From the NCBI RefSeq assembly GCF_000002595.2, contig NC_057006.1, positions 496,001 to 560,000 of the forward strand: DNA of 64,000 nt, read 5' to 3'. A program made the translations under genes and the position numbers. The notes under the pieces were generated by a model. The model was not told the DNA's origin and did not search any database. It was given only the letters and a program-made list of their open reading frames with translations. Of this stretch, positions 12,532 through 24,569 are shown piece after piece. The DNA comes from Chlamydomonas reinhardtii (lineage: Eukaryota > Chlorophyta > Chlorophyceae > Chlamydomonadales > Chlamydomonadaceae). Position 1 is the first letter of the stretch; each line of letters begins with the position of its first letter.

Positions 12532-15500
12532 ATGGCAGCACCGGTGGACCTGGAGGAGCAGAAGAAGGCAATCCTGCCTTTCATGCAGGTCTGCACATGC
12601 TGCAAACAATGCTGGCTAATTAGGGGCTTGCTCGCCTGCAGGGGAGCTTGAGCTTATGGCACCAGGAAGGAACGCAGGCACCTGCCTGTACCTGCACTCG
12701 GGGCTCGGGACCCCGCCTCGCCGACAACCTCTGGCCTGAAGCTATCCCGGGCCGCTGTCGTTCTGCACTCTTCTGAATCGCAGAGAGCGCAGGAGATTCA
12801 GGCAGCCGACCCCAAAGTTGCCTACTACTGCCGGCTGTATGCGGTGGAGCAGGTAGGTGCGCGGCAGCGGCAGCCCCATGTGTACGAGCGGGAGAGGGGA
12901 GTGGGGTGCGAGGTGCGTAGTGCCGGCCCCGCTGGTGCCGGCCGCGGCTTGCCGGTTGCCACATCGCCCCGCGTGTCGATCGTAGATATGGCGCTGGCGT
13001 GTGTGGTGTGGGTGTGGGTGTGTAGGCGGTCCTGTGCATGCACCCGAGTGCCGGCAGCCATACCTCCACCGGCACAGCTGCTAGTACCGGTGTTCGGGCG
13101 AGCACCGCAGCTGGCGCCAGCCTCCTGCGCCCTGCCCACATGACTAGCAGCCCTCCCCCACTGGGGATCAGTAGGTTCTGCGATCAGTCCACTCGCCGCA
13201 CCTGCACACTGCGCCTGTCCTTGCCGTTTAAGCTCTGCTCCCTGCCTGCCGCCTGCCGCCTGCCTCCCGCGCCACAGGCCATGAAGCTGACCCACCGCGC
13301 CAAGGAGGTCAACTCGCTGCTGGTGGCCACACTCAACCAGCTGGAGAAGGACAAGGTGGGCGCAGGGGGGCGACGAGGGGCAGGAGGGCGCGAGGGGGGA
13401 GGAGGCAAGGCGACAAATGGCATTGCTCGGTCCGTACGGAGCAGCATGGCACGCCTGCAGTCGTAAGGAGATGTGCGGGCGAAGTGATGGTTTTGGCCTG
13501 CCTGGCTGCGCCGGGTGCCTGGGCAAATGTCAGTCCAGCTGCTTGACTCCATTCAACACACACGCCACACGGCCCAGGTGCCTCCTTCCCTCCTCCCTCA
13601 CCCCCCCCCTCCCACCGCCACCCAGGCCAAGCTTGAGCTGGACCCCGCCGCCGACCGCATCCACTGCTTGGGCTTCGCGCTGCGCATCTTCGACAACGCC
13701 GACCGCGTGGACCGGGCGGGCAAGGCCACGGAGCGCACCAGCAAGGCCTTCTACGCAGCCAGCGTGTTCATAGAGGTGGGTGGGCGGGTGTGTCTGCGTG
13801 AGCGTGTGATTTGGGGCTGTTTGTTTGTGCGGTGTGTGCGTGTGATGTGTGCCAGGGAAACGGTTTGGCGTTGTGTTTTGGGGGGCGGGGTTAGTTTACT
13901 GCAATCCCAAGTAAACCAAGCCTGCGGGGGGCTGGTTGTCGCAAACGATCTGAGACCCAGTGGGAAGGTAGGGGCGGGCTGGAGCAGAGGCGGGGAATGA
14001 AGGCATCGACTTGATGCGGAGGAAGGGCTGGAGTGGAGAGAGCGCGGGGTGGACAGGAGCCCACCTGGGTGGGACCTGGTTCGCTCCTGGCCCCGTGCCA
14101 ATTGCCCCCCTCTCCCGTCTGCTCCCCATGGCTGCCGCTTCGCCACCACCACCACCACTCCGCCCAGATCCTGAACCAGTTCGAGGGCGAGGGCGGCGTG
14201 GACTCGGAGCTGTTTGAGAAGCAGCGCTACTGCGCCTGGCGCGCCGCTGAGATCCGCAAGGCGCTGCGGGAGGGCCGCCAGCCCACGCCGCCGCCCGCCG
14301 GGACGCCGGCGCCTGGGGCCGAGACAGGACCGAGTGCTAGTGGCGGCAGTGTTGGTGGCAGCGGTGGCGGTGGCGGGCTGGACGACCTGCCGCCCGCCTC
14401 CGGCTCCAGCGACTGGGCGTACAAGTGAGTGGCGGCCTACGCAACACGGCGGGCTGGGGGCTGGGGGTTGGGGCCGCCCACCATGGGGTAATTAGAGCAC
14501 GCACACGGTCTTGCAGATGCTATAAGGGAGTGCGCTGTTGCCACTGCTCTACAAAGCCGTTGTTAGTTTATGATTGCGTGTTGTGTACGCAGGAGCGCTG
14601 CGCCCGCCGCACCGCCTCCACCGCCCCCCGGGCCCGCCTCTGCGCCCGACAGCTTCATGCACATGCCACCGCCGCTACCGCCATCGGCTGCCGACTTCAG
14701 CTTCGCGCCGCTGCCGCTCACGCCGCCCGCCGCCTCCTCCGCCTCGTCCTCCTACTCCTCCGGCTCCGCCCCGCCCTCGGCGCCGCTCTTCGGCTCGCCA
14801 CCAGGCAGTGGCGGCGGCGCTGCAGCCGGCGGGGGTGGTGGCAGCGGCAATGCTCGCTTCTGGCCTGGGGCGCGGGTGCTGGTGCGGGCGGATGAGAGCG
14901 AGGGGCTGACGGCGCTGTCACTGAGTGACCATTCCAGTGGGGAGCACGAGGTGCGCGAGCTGGGCGGGGCAGGCCGGGGCAGTGGCTCGCGTCGGCTGCT
15001 CCGTGGTGCTGTTTTAGGGCAGTGTGTAAGAACGCAAGAAAACGAGGCCCCCCTGTTTGGAGCAGTGTGTGTACGGCTGTCGTTTGTTGTCGGCACCGCT
15101 GTGCTGTGCATGCCCTGGTGCTGACGTTCTTGCTGCCGTTATGCTGCGGCCGCTGCACGCAGGCGCAGCAGGGCACCGTGGGCCAGGTCCTGACGCGGCC
15201 GGACGGCGGCATCAGGTGCGCATTGCTCCGCAACGCACGCCGCCCCACCGCAACGTCCCGCATTCGGCCGCTCTTGTGGTCCACGGCATCACGTGGTCCT
15301 GTCATGCGGGATGCCCCCTGTCCATAGCCGCTGCCCGCGCCACACGCCCCGACTCGCCCCGACTCGCCCCGGCCCCTTCATCCCGCACTCAAATCTTGTT
15401 CCGCCGCCGCTGCCTCCTTGCCCTTGCCACCCGCCTCCCCACCCGCCTCCTCCCCACCACCCGCCTCCTCCCCACCCGCCTCCTCCCCACCCGCCTCCTC

Positions 15501-16831
15501 CCCACCCGCCTGCCCACCACCCGCCTCCTCCCCACCTCCACCCCCTGCAGCTACAAGGTGGCGCTGCGCGACCGGCTGGTGGAGCTGCGCGAGCAGGAGG
15601 CGGTGCCGGCGCTGGCCGAGGGGCAGCCGGTGGCGCTGTACCGCGGCGCCAGGCCGGGCGGCCCGCTGGGGCCCGCCACGCCCGCCAGCGTGGTGCTCAT
15701 CAACGACGCCTCCTGGTGCGTGCGCCTCGTTGCCGCGGGGCTCAGCCGCCGTGTCCGGGCGATGTGGTACGGGGTTGTCGTGTGTTGTAAATGCTGTCTT
15801 GCGGACAGGAGCGCATGCTGTTGGCTACTCCCACTTTCGACACGCCCGCGCCCACCGCCCACCCCTGCTCCACCCTGACACGCCCGCCGCCCACCCCTGC
15901 TCCACCCTGCCCTGTCCTGCCCTGGTTACCTGCCTGCCGCTAGGCCGCCCACCTACCTGGTCAAGACGCAGGACGGCGACGAGTTGGCGGCGTCTGCCAG
16001 CCAACTGGGCCCGCCGCTGACCGCTGCCGCCACCGCCTCTGCACCCACCTCGGGCGGGCCCGCCTCCATATCCGCCGCCCCACCGCCGCCACCCCCGGCA
16101 GACCTGCTGGGAGGGCACTACGGCGGCGCTAGCACCAGCTCCAGCCGCAGCGTGGCGACTCCGCCGCCGCCGCCTCCGGGGCCAGCCGCTTCGTCCTCGG
16201 CCTACCCATCCATGTCCGGCCCTGGATCCTACGGCGCGCCGCCGGGGCCCTCAGCGCCACCGCCGCCGGCGCCACCGGCATACGGCTACGGCGCGCCGCC
16301 CTCTGCGCCCGCCGCGCCCGCGTGGCCAGGTGCACAGCACTCAGCACCGCCCGCGCCGCCAGCGCCTGCGCCAGCGCCCGCTCCCGCCGCGTCTTACAGC
16401 CTGCCGCCCGGCTACAAGCCGCCGCTCACGGTGCGTGGCTGCGTGTGTGTCTGCGCCCTAGATGGCTGAGCATGCTGTGGCGCTGGCGATGTCGGGGTAT
16501 GCGCGGGGTGTCGGAACGGCCCGTGTTCCCGCCTCACCGGTGCAACGGTGCCCCAGCCACCGACTCGCTCACCCGCTCTTGGCCGCGCCCTCTTTCGAGA
16601 CTGTGCCCCCGATACCGGATTTTGTGATCCACGCTGCCTTTCAAAGACGCTTTCTGCCCACAACCCTGCCACCACATGCAGGTGATTACGGAGGCTCAGA
16701 AGGCCGCCAAGTATGCAGTGTCGGCGCTGTCATTCGAGGACGTGCACACCGCCGTGCGTTACCTGAACGACGCGCTGCGGCTGCTCACCACGCAGCAACA
16801 GCAGCAGCCGCACGCGCCCGGGCGGCGGTGA
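12532..16831 (+). CDS. VTA1: VTA1/LIP5-type ESCRT-III/Vps4 cofactor with inserted SH3-like pair (gene C)
   Basis: Ten exons, all in phase, 607 residues: 12532-12588, 12784-12852, 13278-13355, 13626-13775, 14168-14424, 14593-14950, 15163-15215, 15551-15715, 15944-16430 and 16682-16831. VTA1/LIP5 binds Vps4 and ESCRT-III on endosomes and stimulates ESCRT disassembly. The N-terminal MIT-like helical part is plain (ILPFMQRAQEIQAADPKVAY, EVNSLLVATLNQLEKDK, TERTSKAFYAASVFIEILNQ), and so is the C-terminal VTA1 dimer/Vps4-binding helix pair (AQKAAKYAVSALSFEDVHTA, VRYLNDALRLL). Between them is a long Pro/Gly/Ala linker, which the family has. Unusually, residues ~290-400 form two similar SH3-like modules (GARVLVRADE...GTVGQVL; GQPVALYRG...PPTYLVKTQDG). 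At 607 residues it is longer than the roughly 300-420 I expect for yeast to plant members. Confidence 0.9.
15425..15546 (+). repeat. Minisatellite in intron 7 of gene C
   Basis: Imperfect tandem copies of a ~15-16-nt unit built on CCCACCCGCCTCCTC, forming the pyrimidine-rich tract just before the exon 8 acceptor at 15550. Probably a polymorphic minisatellite that doubles as the polypyrimidine tract. Confidence 0.8.
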
Positions 16832-17042
16832 TGACGGCGAGGAGCGGGAGATTGCATGGGAGGGCATGGCTGTGCTGTTGGTTATTGGGTTTCGGAGGCG
16901 CGCTGTGGCATTGAGTTCCGGAGGTGGCCGACAGTGGTACGCAGCGCGCAAGTGAGGCCAGTGCGGGTTCCCCCTTGGCGCCAGGACTGGGCTCAAAAGA
17001 CGTCGCATGCGGTTGCGCATGCAAACGTCTGGCATACACTGT

Positions 17043-17047
17043 TGTAA
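17043..17047 (+). terminator. PolyA signal TGTAA of gene C
   Basis: TGTAA lies 212 bp past the TGA of gene C; TGTAA is the standard polyadenylation signal in Chlamydomonas-type algae. The next base is the first G of a transposon terminal repeat, so the normal cleavage site 10-20 nt further on would fall inside the element. Confidence 0.7.
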
Positions 17048-17783
17048 GGGGGGTTTCACATGTGACAACCCGGTTTCGGTGAATCCACCTGGCTTCGGCG
17101 AAGCCAGGGGCGAATCCGATTCACATGCGGCTGCCTCGAATCCACCTTGGGTGGGCGCCAATCCAGCTCTGGAAGGGCCGAATTATGTCTCCGCATACAA
17201 TCCCAGCGCTCCCATACTCTTATTTTACACGCATAGTGAGTTCCCGATGCGTGACTGGCCCGCAACCGCGACATGCCGAGTCCACCTCGCTCCATACACC
17301 GCCCCCGAACATTCTGTATGGCACATAAAGTGCTTTGAAGCGTTTTTGTTGCATAGTTGGTGCGACCACGGTGTAATCCTCGTGCAGGAGCTAGGAAAGC
17401 CCAACATGTCGAAACATGCGAGGCGTGCGCGCTCATGGAGGATGTTCTAGCCCCGCTCCCACCTACAATATAATATTATGAAGATCATAACCATTTTGAT
17501 GGAGGCTGTCGCAACTATAAGCGCACTCTGCTCCACGGCACACAGCAATGCTCGTCGCCGCGAGGGTTTCGGCGTCCAAGTGGTTGATATCACATGATTG
17601 GGGTAAGAAAATAGTATAGAAAATTTCAGACGTCTCGAAACTAAGTATGTGTGTTGGGCGAATCCGGGCTGCGGACCCGGATTCGCGAGCTGGCTTCGGA
17701 CCTGGTTTCGGGGGTGGTTTCGACCTGGTTTCGACCTGGTTTCGACCCGAAGCTAGCTTCGCATGTCACATGTGAAACCCCCC
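17048..17783. mobile_element. 736-bp non-autonomous TIR element, PIF/Harbinger-like
   Basis: The ends are perfect 20-bp inverted repeats, GGGGGGTTTCACATGTGACA at 17048-17067 and its complement at 17764-17783. A 3-bp TAA duplication sits outside both (17045-17047 and 17784-17786). TIRs starting with G and a TWA-type 3-bp duplication are the hallmark of PIF/Harbinger elements. No transposase frame is present. Inside are short palindromes (CCTGGCTTCGGCGAAGCCAGG-like, near 17087) and repeats of CCTGGTTTCGA near 17720-17750, so it is a MITE-type copy. The identical TIRs suggest a recent insertion. Confidence 0.8.
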
Positions 17784-18032
17784 TAAGGTCACACGCACTG
17801 GCATCCCAAGACGCGTGTCATTCCGAGTCCTGACGTTCATGTTGCCGTCTCTATCCCAAGGAAGGAATAGCAAGTAATATTACGTAGCGCTCGCGGTTTG
17901 TGCCAGTTTGGCACTTTTTGTCGACGCAGGCAGGCAGGCAGGCAGGCACGGACAGGGGCAATCCTGGGGGGCTTCCGACAAACGTGCAGCTACGACTTAC
18001 CCAGCAAATTCTGAGCGCACACATCAATCAAT
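17784..18032 (+). promoter_or_regulatory. Upstream region of gene D
   Basis: About 250 bp between the TIR element and the D start codon. A (CAGG)n run (17927-17947) is the only repeat. It probably holds the 5' UTR and core promoter of D; no specific motif is claimed. Confidence 0.4.
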
Positions 18033-20328
18033 ATGCAGCTATCTCTATCTCCGGCATTTTCTGTGGCCCCGAAGCCCGTGTCTTGCAAGCGTACCGTGTC
18101 GCTCGCTGCGCCTAGGTCGCGCTATGGTGTGCCCCGTCGCCTTTCCATGGTCCGGTAAGAACATAAAACAAATGCTTGTTTTGCATAGGTGAAGGTAGAA
18201 ACGGGCTTTGAAGCCACGCAAATGTCGCGATGCTTGCAGCGCGACTGACGACGCTTCGGACCCGGTGAGCCTTGTGTAAGCTCAAACATTACTCACTTGT
18301 GGATTTGCCGGCCCGCACATAAGCAAGCGGTCCTGCTGGTGCTTTCCCGCCGAGACCGTTCCGGCACCCCAGAAGCCCCGCCTCACACTCAGGGTTACTC
18401 GCTTGCGTTAACAATCCACATAGCGCCCACACCTGGTAGCTTTCCCTCTGTGTGTGCATGCAGGTGCCCAAGGCCAAATCCGGCGCTTCCACTGACGCCG
18501 ACATGTTTGCCAGCAAGGTGGGAGCTGGTCAGGGGCTCCCCAGATGGAGGCTATGGGCGGGTGCTGCAGGCAAACCAGCGCTTCCAGAACCGTTCCCACT
18601 CCGCCACCCTGCCTCCCGTCCCGTAACTCGCGACACGCCCTATAGTTCCCGGCCAATGTCGCTCTCTCGCACTGGCTCGGTGGCCCCAATCACCCCATTC
18701 CGCTCTGCGCCCTCAGGATCTGATTGAGGACGTGTTGGACACAAGCGAGCTGGGCAGCCGCGGCGAGGGCTGGTTCGTGGCGCAGCTGGCCGCGTTTGCA
18801 GTGCTGCTGTTCCCGCCCGCGGGGCTGACGGTGAGCGGGCGGCAGCAGGAGGGTCAGGGCTAGGGCACGGGGCTAGGCGACAGCAGGTGGTCATGGGGTG
18901 GTCATGGGGTGGTCATGGGGTGGATGGTGTTGGTGTTCGTGTTGATGTTGGTGGTAGTGGGGTTACCTGGCGGACGTGGCGGCAGGACGGGGGGGGATGA
19001 GGGGACACGGAATGTTTAACGAGGGAGATGGGTGTGGAAAGTGCATGGGCAGCTGAGGTTGGGATGCTGTCTGTCCCCAGCATTGGTGTGCCAGGAGGTG
19101 TGCCCAGTCGTCCTGGCCCTGCACGCGGGCCACGGCCACGTCCCCCTCACGCCTCCCCACTGCCTCCCCCATGCCCCACTCGGCCACAGGGAGCAGTGGA
19201 CTCGCTGGCGCTGCTCTGCCTGGTGTCGGGCCTCACGCTTGCGTGAGTGCCGTTGAGCCGCCAGGCGCCGTGCGGCAGGGGGAGCGGATGGCGCACAGTG
19301 ACATTGGGGAGCAATAGCAGGCAGAGAGGCGGCAGGATCTGGCGTTGCCTGCGCTGTAAACACACAAACATGCTTAACAGCATGTAGAAACTCGCAGTGC
19401 GACAGCCATGACAGCCATTTGCACACACCGACCTACCGGCCCCTCCCTCAGCCCCCTGCTCCCTAGCGCCCCCCCCCCCCTTTCCCCCTGCGCCTCTCCA
19501 CCCACTACCCGGCTCTGCCTCCCCCCCCCCCACCGCCCGCAAGATGGTCTACCGTCTACCACTTCCTTAACTAGTCATGAATGTAACCCCACCACCCCCA
19601 CCCCCACCGCCCCCACCCCACAGCTCCATCTCGCTGTACAACCTGGGCCCCAGCCTCAGCCCGCTGCCCAAGCCGCGCAAGAACCACGCCCTCGTCACCG
19701 ACGGCCTCTACGGTGCGCCCGGCGGCTGCACGCCGTGTCCCGCCCTGTGCTGCCCGGTCCTGTGTTGCCCCGCCCTGTGCTGCCCCGCCCTGTGTTGCCC
19801 CGCCCTGTGTTGCCCGGTCCTGTGTTGCCCGGTCCTGTTCTGCCCCGCCCTGTGCTGCTCCGCCCTGTGCTGCCCAGTTCCGCGGGTTCCGGCTCCATGG
19901 CGCGCAGCTGGCAAGCGGCTGCAGTACCTGTGCACAGCCACTCACCAGCCCCCGCCCTTGCCCCGCCCCACCCCCGCCCCCTCGCCACAGCCCTGAGCCG
20001 CCACCCCATGTACGGCGGCGTGCTGCTGGCGGCGCTGGGGCTGTCCGTGCTCAGTCACAACGAGACACGCCTGCTCACGGTGCGCCGCGCCGCGTGTAGG
20101 GCCTGGGCAAGCGGGCAGGGTTGGGCGGCTCTGCTGGTTGTGGGTTAGTGGGTACGGTAGTTGTGTTGGTTGACGTACGCCGGCGTTCTCCGAGAGTCTG
20201 GGTGCTTGTGCGGTGTGATTGGCCAACCGTATGCTGCGCTGCATTGATACAGACCATCGGGCTGTGGTGGATCCTGGACAACAAGGTGCGTGTGGCGGGC
20301 AGAGGCAGGGACAGGGGCAGGGACAGGG

Positions 20329-20384
<56 letters not shown>

Positions 20385-20874
20385 GGGCGGGGCGGGGGGT
20401 TTACGTACCCAGCCCGGCGAGTACGGTGGGTCCCAATTGTCAAGGAGTGGGGCTTGGCTTTGGGGGCCGGGACGGGGCAGGTCATGCACTAGCTGCGCCC
20501 GCCTGTCAGTGAAGCTCGCACGTGCGCTGCGTCAGCACGGGCCGCCTGCCTGCCTTGTCTGCAGGCCAACCTGGAGGAGAAGGCGCTGGAGGAGCTGTAC
20601 CCCGAGTACCCGCAGTACAAGGCCAAGGTGAAGAAGGTGAGAGGGAAAGTATGGAAAGAGGGAGGCAAAGTGCGCGTATTGGAGATGCGGAGGAGGGCGC
20701 GGCTTGCGGGTGACAGTGGCTTGGAAGCACAGTAGTGAGTGGCGGCGGGGTTCTCATGAAGGCGGTGGGGTTGCGCAGTTGTGTAGGGCCACCGCCAGTC
20801 CGTCCGCCCGCACGCTCACTCAGCCCCTGCCCGCCGCTGACGGTGCCTCGCAGTTTATCCCCTACCTGTTATAA
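18033..20874 (+). CDS. Chloroplast-targeted ICMT/PEMT-family membrane methyltransferase-like protein (gene D)
   Basis: Ten exons, all in phase, 223 residues: 18033-18154, 18240-18264, 18464-18517, 18717-18830, 19190-19242, 19624-19712, 19991-20079, 20253-20285, 20565-20636 and 20854-20874. Residues 1 to ~42 (MQLSLSPAFSVAPKP..., Arg/Ser-rich, ending RRLSMVRA) form a clear plastid transit peptide. Two hydrophobic segments (QLAAFAVLLFPPAGL; LALLCLVSGLTLA) precede the conserved C-terminal core. That core reads GLYALSRHPMYGGVLL (H157-P158), EEKALEELYPEY (E197/E198) and YKAKVKKFIPYL, the HPxY-then-EE pattern of isoprenylcysteine carboxyl methyltransferase and phospholipid methyltransferase relatives. 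The substrate is unknown; a plastid lipid or quinone-type acceptor is only possible. Exons as small as 21, 25 and 33 nt are notable. The last two exons have a paralogue at 63574-63831. Confidence 0.9.
19731..19882 (+). repeat. 15-nt minisatellite in intron 6 of gene D
   Basis: About ten copies of a 15-nt unit (CCCCGCCCTGTGTTG and variants with GGTCC) in tandem. It is intronic, between the exons ending at 19712 and starting at 19991. Several frames read through it as Cys/Pro repeats, but it is not coding. Confidence 0.9.
20301..20384 (+). repeat. GGGACA hexamer repeat in intron 8 of gene D
   Basis: More than ten copies of GGGACA, with some GGGGCA variants, directly after the donor at 20286. 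Every frame is open through it, giving apparent Asp-Arg or Gly-Gln repeat proteins; it is an intronic satellite. Confidence 0.9.
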
Positions 20875-21277
20875 TGGACCTGGTTCCGGGGCCACCGCGG
20901 TGGTTAAATATCTGCAGTCTCCCAAGCATGATGTCAGCCAGTCATTGCGTGCAGCGGCGGTAGACAGCGTGTTGCAGCGTGTTGCAAGCGGCTGCGCAGT
21001 GATTGTTGTCGCGTCAAAAGCTGGTACCCCTTTGTGTTCCAGTGGGCAGTCGTGAGAGCGTGGTGATAGTCTAGCCCACCAAGGCTCGGCATGTGACGTA
21101 CTGCTGTGCAGCTCTAGTTCTTGAGTGCTACAGGGTGGGCAAGGCGGGCCGGGTGGGGCGCTGCTCCTGTGTTTGTGGTGCGCTCCGCTCCTGTCCACTG
21201 CGATCCTGTGCGTGACGGGGGCACTGGGGCATGTACGGTAATCCGGACCGGTGCGCCGCCAGGCGGGACCGTGCAGT

Positions 21278-21282
21278 TGTAA
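21278..21282 (+). terminator. PolyA signal TGTAA of gene D
   Basis: First plus-strand TGTAA after the TAA of gene D, 404 bp downstream, a usual algal 3' UTR length. Confidence 0.6.
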
Positions 21283-22793
21283 GGTGTGGCTCAATGTACT
21301 GCTTGCAGCTTGCCATCAAGCGCCGGCCCCCCGATCGTGAGGCGAACACACGCTATCAGAGTTCGGCCGATCGACACGCGGTGGGCTGTTACACAGATGG
21401 AGTCAAGCGGATGGAACAAACCCCACTCATCCCGTGGGATTACGGCCATCACCTCGAGCCTTCAAGTTCAAAGCGCGGTTGGCAGTGTGTACGCAGTGAC
21501 AATACTGGGCCGCACAGGGCGCGGCGCTATGGCAGGGTCCGATTCATCCTGGACAGCAGCTAAACCGTCAAAACGCTACTCTTCCTCAAAATGCGTCCCT
21601 TCTGCTTGCCAAGCGTGTGCTTATTCCCTAGCCGCTTTCCCAGTGCGCCAGCCATACTCGGTGGCAGTCTGCATCACCCGCTATCGTATCCTCGTCCATG
21701 CTCATCAATCCCTGCCTGGCCCTGACCACATCAGCAAACGCAATCAGGGCTAAGATTGCACCCTCAGTTCCTCACCCAACCTTCAGCTTGATGCCGCGAC
21801 GCGGTCACATGTTCCACAGCTGTCCCAGCTCAGCATCCTCAATACACAGCTCTCCAGACTCGTCTACATTGCAGCTCAATAGTGATACACGAACTAGAGC
21901 TTAAAACTAGAGCCCTAGAGCTGCACAGCACTTGAGCACTTGCCGAGCATGCAGGGGCAGCTCTCGTACCACACATGCAACATTTCCCCGAAGTGGACTC
22001 GACTGGTTCTAGCGCACGAGTAATAGTGATACACAAATCATACAGGGGCCGTCCTGATCAGAGTACAAATCAGCAGAGGTGCCCTCCCGCAAGCGGTGGG
22101 CTCATAATGCCATACACGCCTACGCCGGCGACGCGTCCGCACTTCTCGCTACCGCACAAGCTCACAAAGGAATTTCCAGGCTTCCTCTCCACTCCGCTCC
22201 GCTCACCTTGGGTACCGTATCTGTAATCGCCAGAGAATGCACGTGCACCATCTGCAGACTAGCAGCCATCACCGGTGCAAATAAAGTTCTACATCAACCC
22301 CCCTACAAATGTACGACAGCCTCGGGCCTAGGTCTCATCACACGTAACGGGCAGCTTCACATCTCTGCCAGACTCCCGACATCCTCTCAGCAGTTCCTGG
22401 GCACTCGCAGCACTACTGTCAGAAGCCTGATAAGCGCGACAGTCCACACACAAATCTGGTGACGGACATGCACCGCAACCCTCACAGCACCCCCGTCTCA
22501 CGACTCAATACACAAGCCAGAATGCACGCCGTCGGCAAACCCGCCCGCAGCGTGCATCGTGTACAGACCGTGCCTCCACTATATGACCATGCATGGTGGG
22601 AAAGCGTACAGTACCCGGGTCCCGAACAATCGCAGTCCGAATCGCTCGCGCAGCAGTTGCCGCGCGGTCCGCAGCAGTCGCTGCGCCGTCATCCGTCGCT
22701 CCCTGTGCAGCCGCCCACTTGCGCAGCCGCCCACGGCTCCAGCCGTCGCTGCTGCTACTGCATCAGCACCGCCGCTGCCTCGCAGCCGCCTGT
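21283..22793. other. Convergent intergenic region between D and E
   Basis: Genes D and E converge here, so the region holds their 3' UTR ends and spacer. Base composition is lower in GC than in the genes. Short open frames exist on both strands, but none has splice-supported continuation, codon bias or a recognisable domain. No transposon ends or RNA genes were recognised. Confidence 0.5.
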
Positions 22794-24525
22794 CTATCGG
22801 CGCGAGCGCTTGGCGGCGGGCTCCTCGGCCTCGGCCTCGCCGCTCGCGGGCGAGTCGGAGGCGGGTTGGTGCGCCAGGTCCACGGTGGGCTCGGCGTTGG
22901 GCTCGGCGGGCGTGGCGGCGGCCATGGCGCGGTCGCTGTCGGCGCCGCTCTTGAGGATGGCGGCCTCCAGCTCGAAGCTGTCACCGCGCTTGACGCACTT
23001 GCCCTGCGGGAGACCGTGGTGATTGATGCGGCGAGGAGGGGCAGGCCGTCAGTATGAGTGGCGTTCATGCAAACTCCCTTACTGCTCCGTGCCCAAAGCC
23101 ACTGCTCGTCCAGACCCCGCGCAACACGCACACTCGTCTTCATTTCCCCATCCGCACGAATCCGCCCCAGCTGCGCAGGTACACACACGTGCACGCGCGT
23201 GCGCGCACCCGCACGCGCACACGCACACGTGCCCACCCGCACCCGCACCCGCACACGTGCACACCCGCACCTGCACGTACACCTCCAGCAGGTTGCGGTC
23301 GTCGCCCAGGTTGATGAACTTCTCAAAGCGCTGCAGGTCGTCCTCGCCCTCGAAGACGTCGAAGGGGCCGGCGGTGCCGCCCAGGCTGGTGTCCACCAGC
23401 AGCGCGTCAAACTCCTTGCCCACCGCAAAGGTGCCCACGCGGTCCTCCATGTTGAGCGCCTGCGAGGCAGTGGGGGGCTAACGTTGAACCAATCCCGTAA
23501 GGGAGGCAGTGGGGGGCGTGTTGCAGGTGTGCGGATGAGTGTCGCGGTTGGGAGTTGGGGGTGGCAAACATCACACGGCACGGCTCCGCCCAGCATTATG
23601 TCTGCACGCGAGCCGTCCTTCTCATGTCCCCTTTCCACCATTCCAGTGAGTCCAGCCTCCTCGCAGGAGCTCCCTCACACCCTCCGCTCCCGCCCCCCCC
23701 CCCCACCTGCGCGCCGCCCACGGTGGCTAGCCACAGCGCCTCCTTGAACGTGATGACGTCCTTCTCCATCTCAGGCGTCACGATGGTGCCGCCGCTCACC
23801 GCCAGCTTGTGCGCACGCAGGCAGCGGCTGTTGACCACGGCCATGCGCTGCGCCGACAGCATGGAGGGCTGGATGCCGCCCGCCACGTCCGTGCCCAGCC
23901 CCACCTTGAGACCCAGGGAAAGCGCGTGGTTCACCCTGCAGCAGCGGGAGAGGAGGCAGAGGTGGTGGGGACAGGGGAGAAGCGTGGGTGGGTGAGCGTG
24001 ATTAATAGATGCAGAAGCAGCAGGTCGTGGGCGCCTGCAGGAGGTCTAGCGCCGAGGTTGCGCCGCCCCAGCCTGAGCACCCCCGCGCCGCGACCGCGCC
24101 CGCCGCTGCCGCACTCACTTGAAGAACGCATCCCCCAGGAAGAAGTTTGAGAGCGGGCAGTGGCTGACGGCGGTGCCGCGGCTGGCCAGGTGCTTGATGT
24201 CGTCGTCGCTCAGCAGCGTGCCGTGCGCCATGACCGTCCTGCAGGCGGGAGAGGCAGAAGGGGGGGGGGACGGGAGAGAGAGGATGGAGTGGGGGCGCGG
24301 GGTTAGGGACGAGTTGACGGGCACGGACGGGCTCACGTGCTGGTGTCTTTGCTGCGACTGCTTGGTCTGCCTTTGCGGCAGGAAGTCTTGCCCCTGCTGG
24401 CATGCACCGCCCATGCACCAAGTGCTGGAGCACAGGCACACATGCACTGCCTCACGCGGACCCCGCCCTGCACCCTCCCTCCCTGCACCTGCCTACCTCC
24501 CCCAAACCACACATACAACACACAT

Positions 24526-24569
<44 letters not shown>

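Noticed and set aside
20290-20510. Plus-strand frame reading Gly-Gln or Asp-Arg repeats
   Set aside because: Hexamer satellite in intron 8 of gene D.
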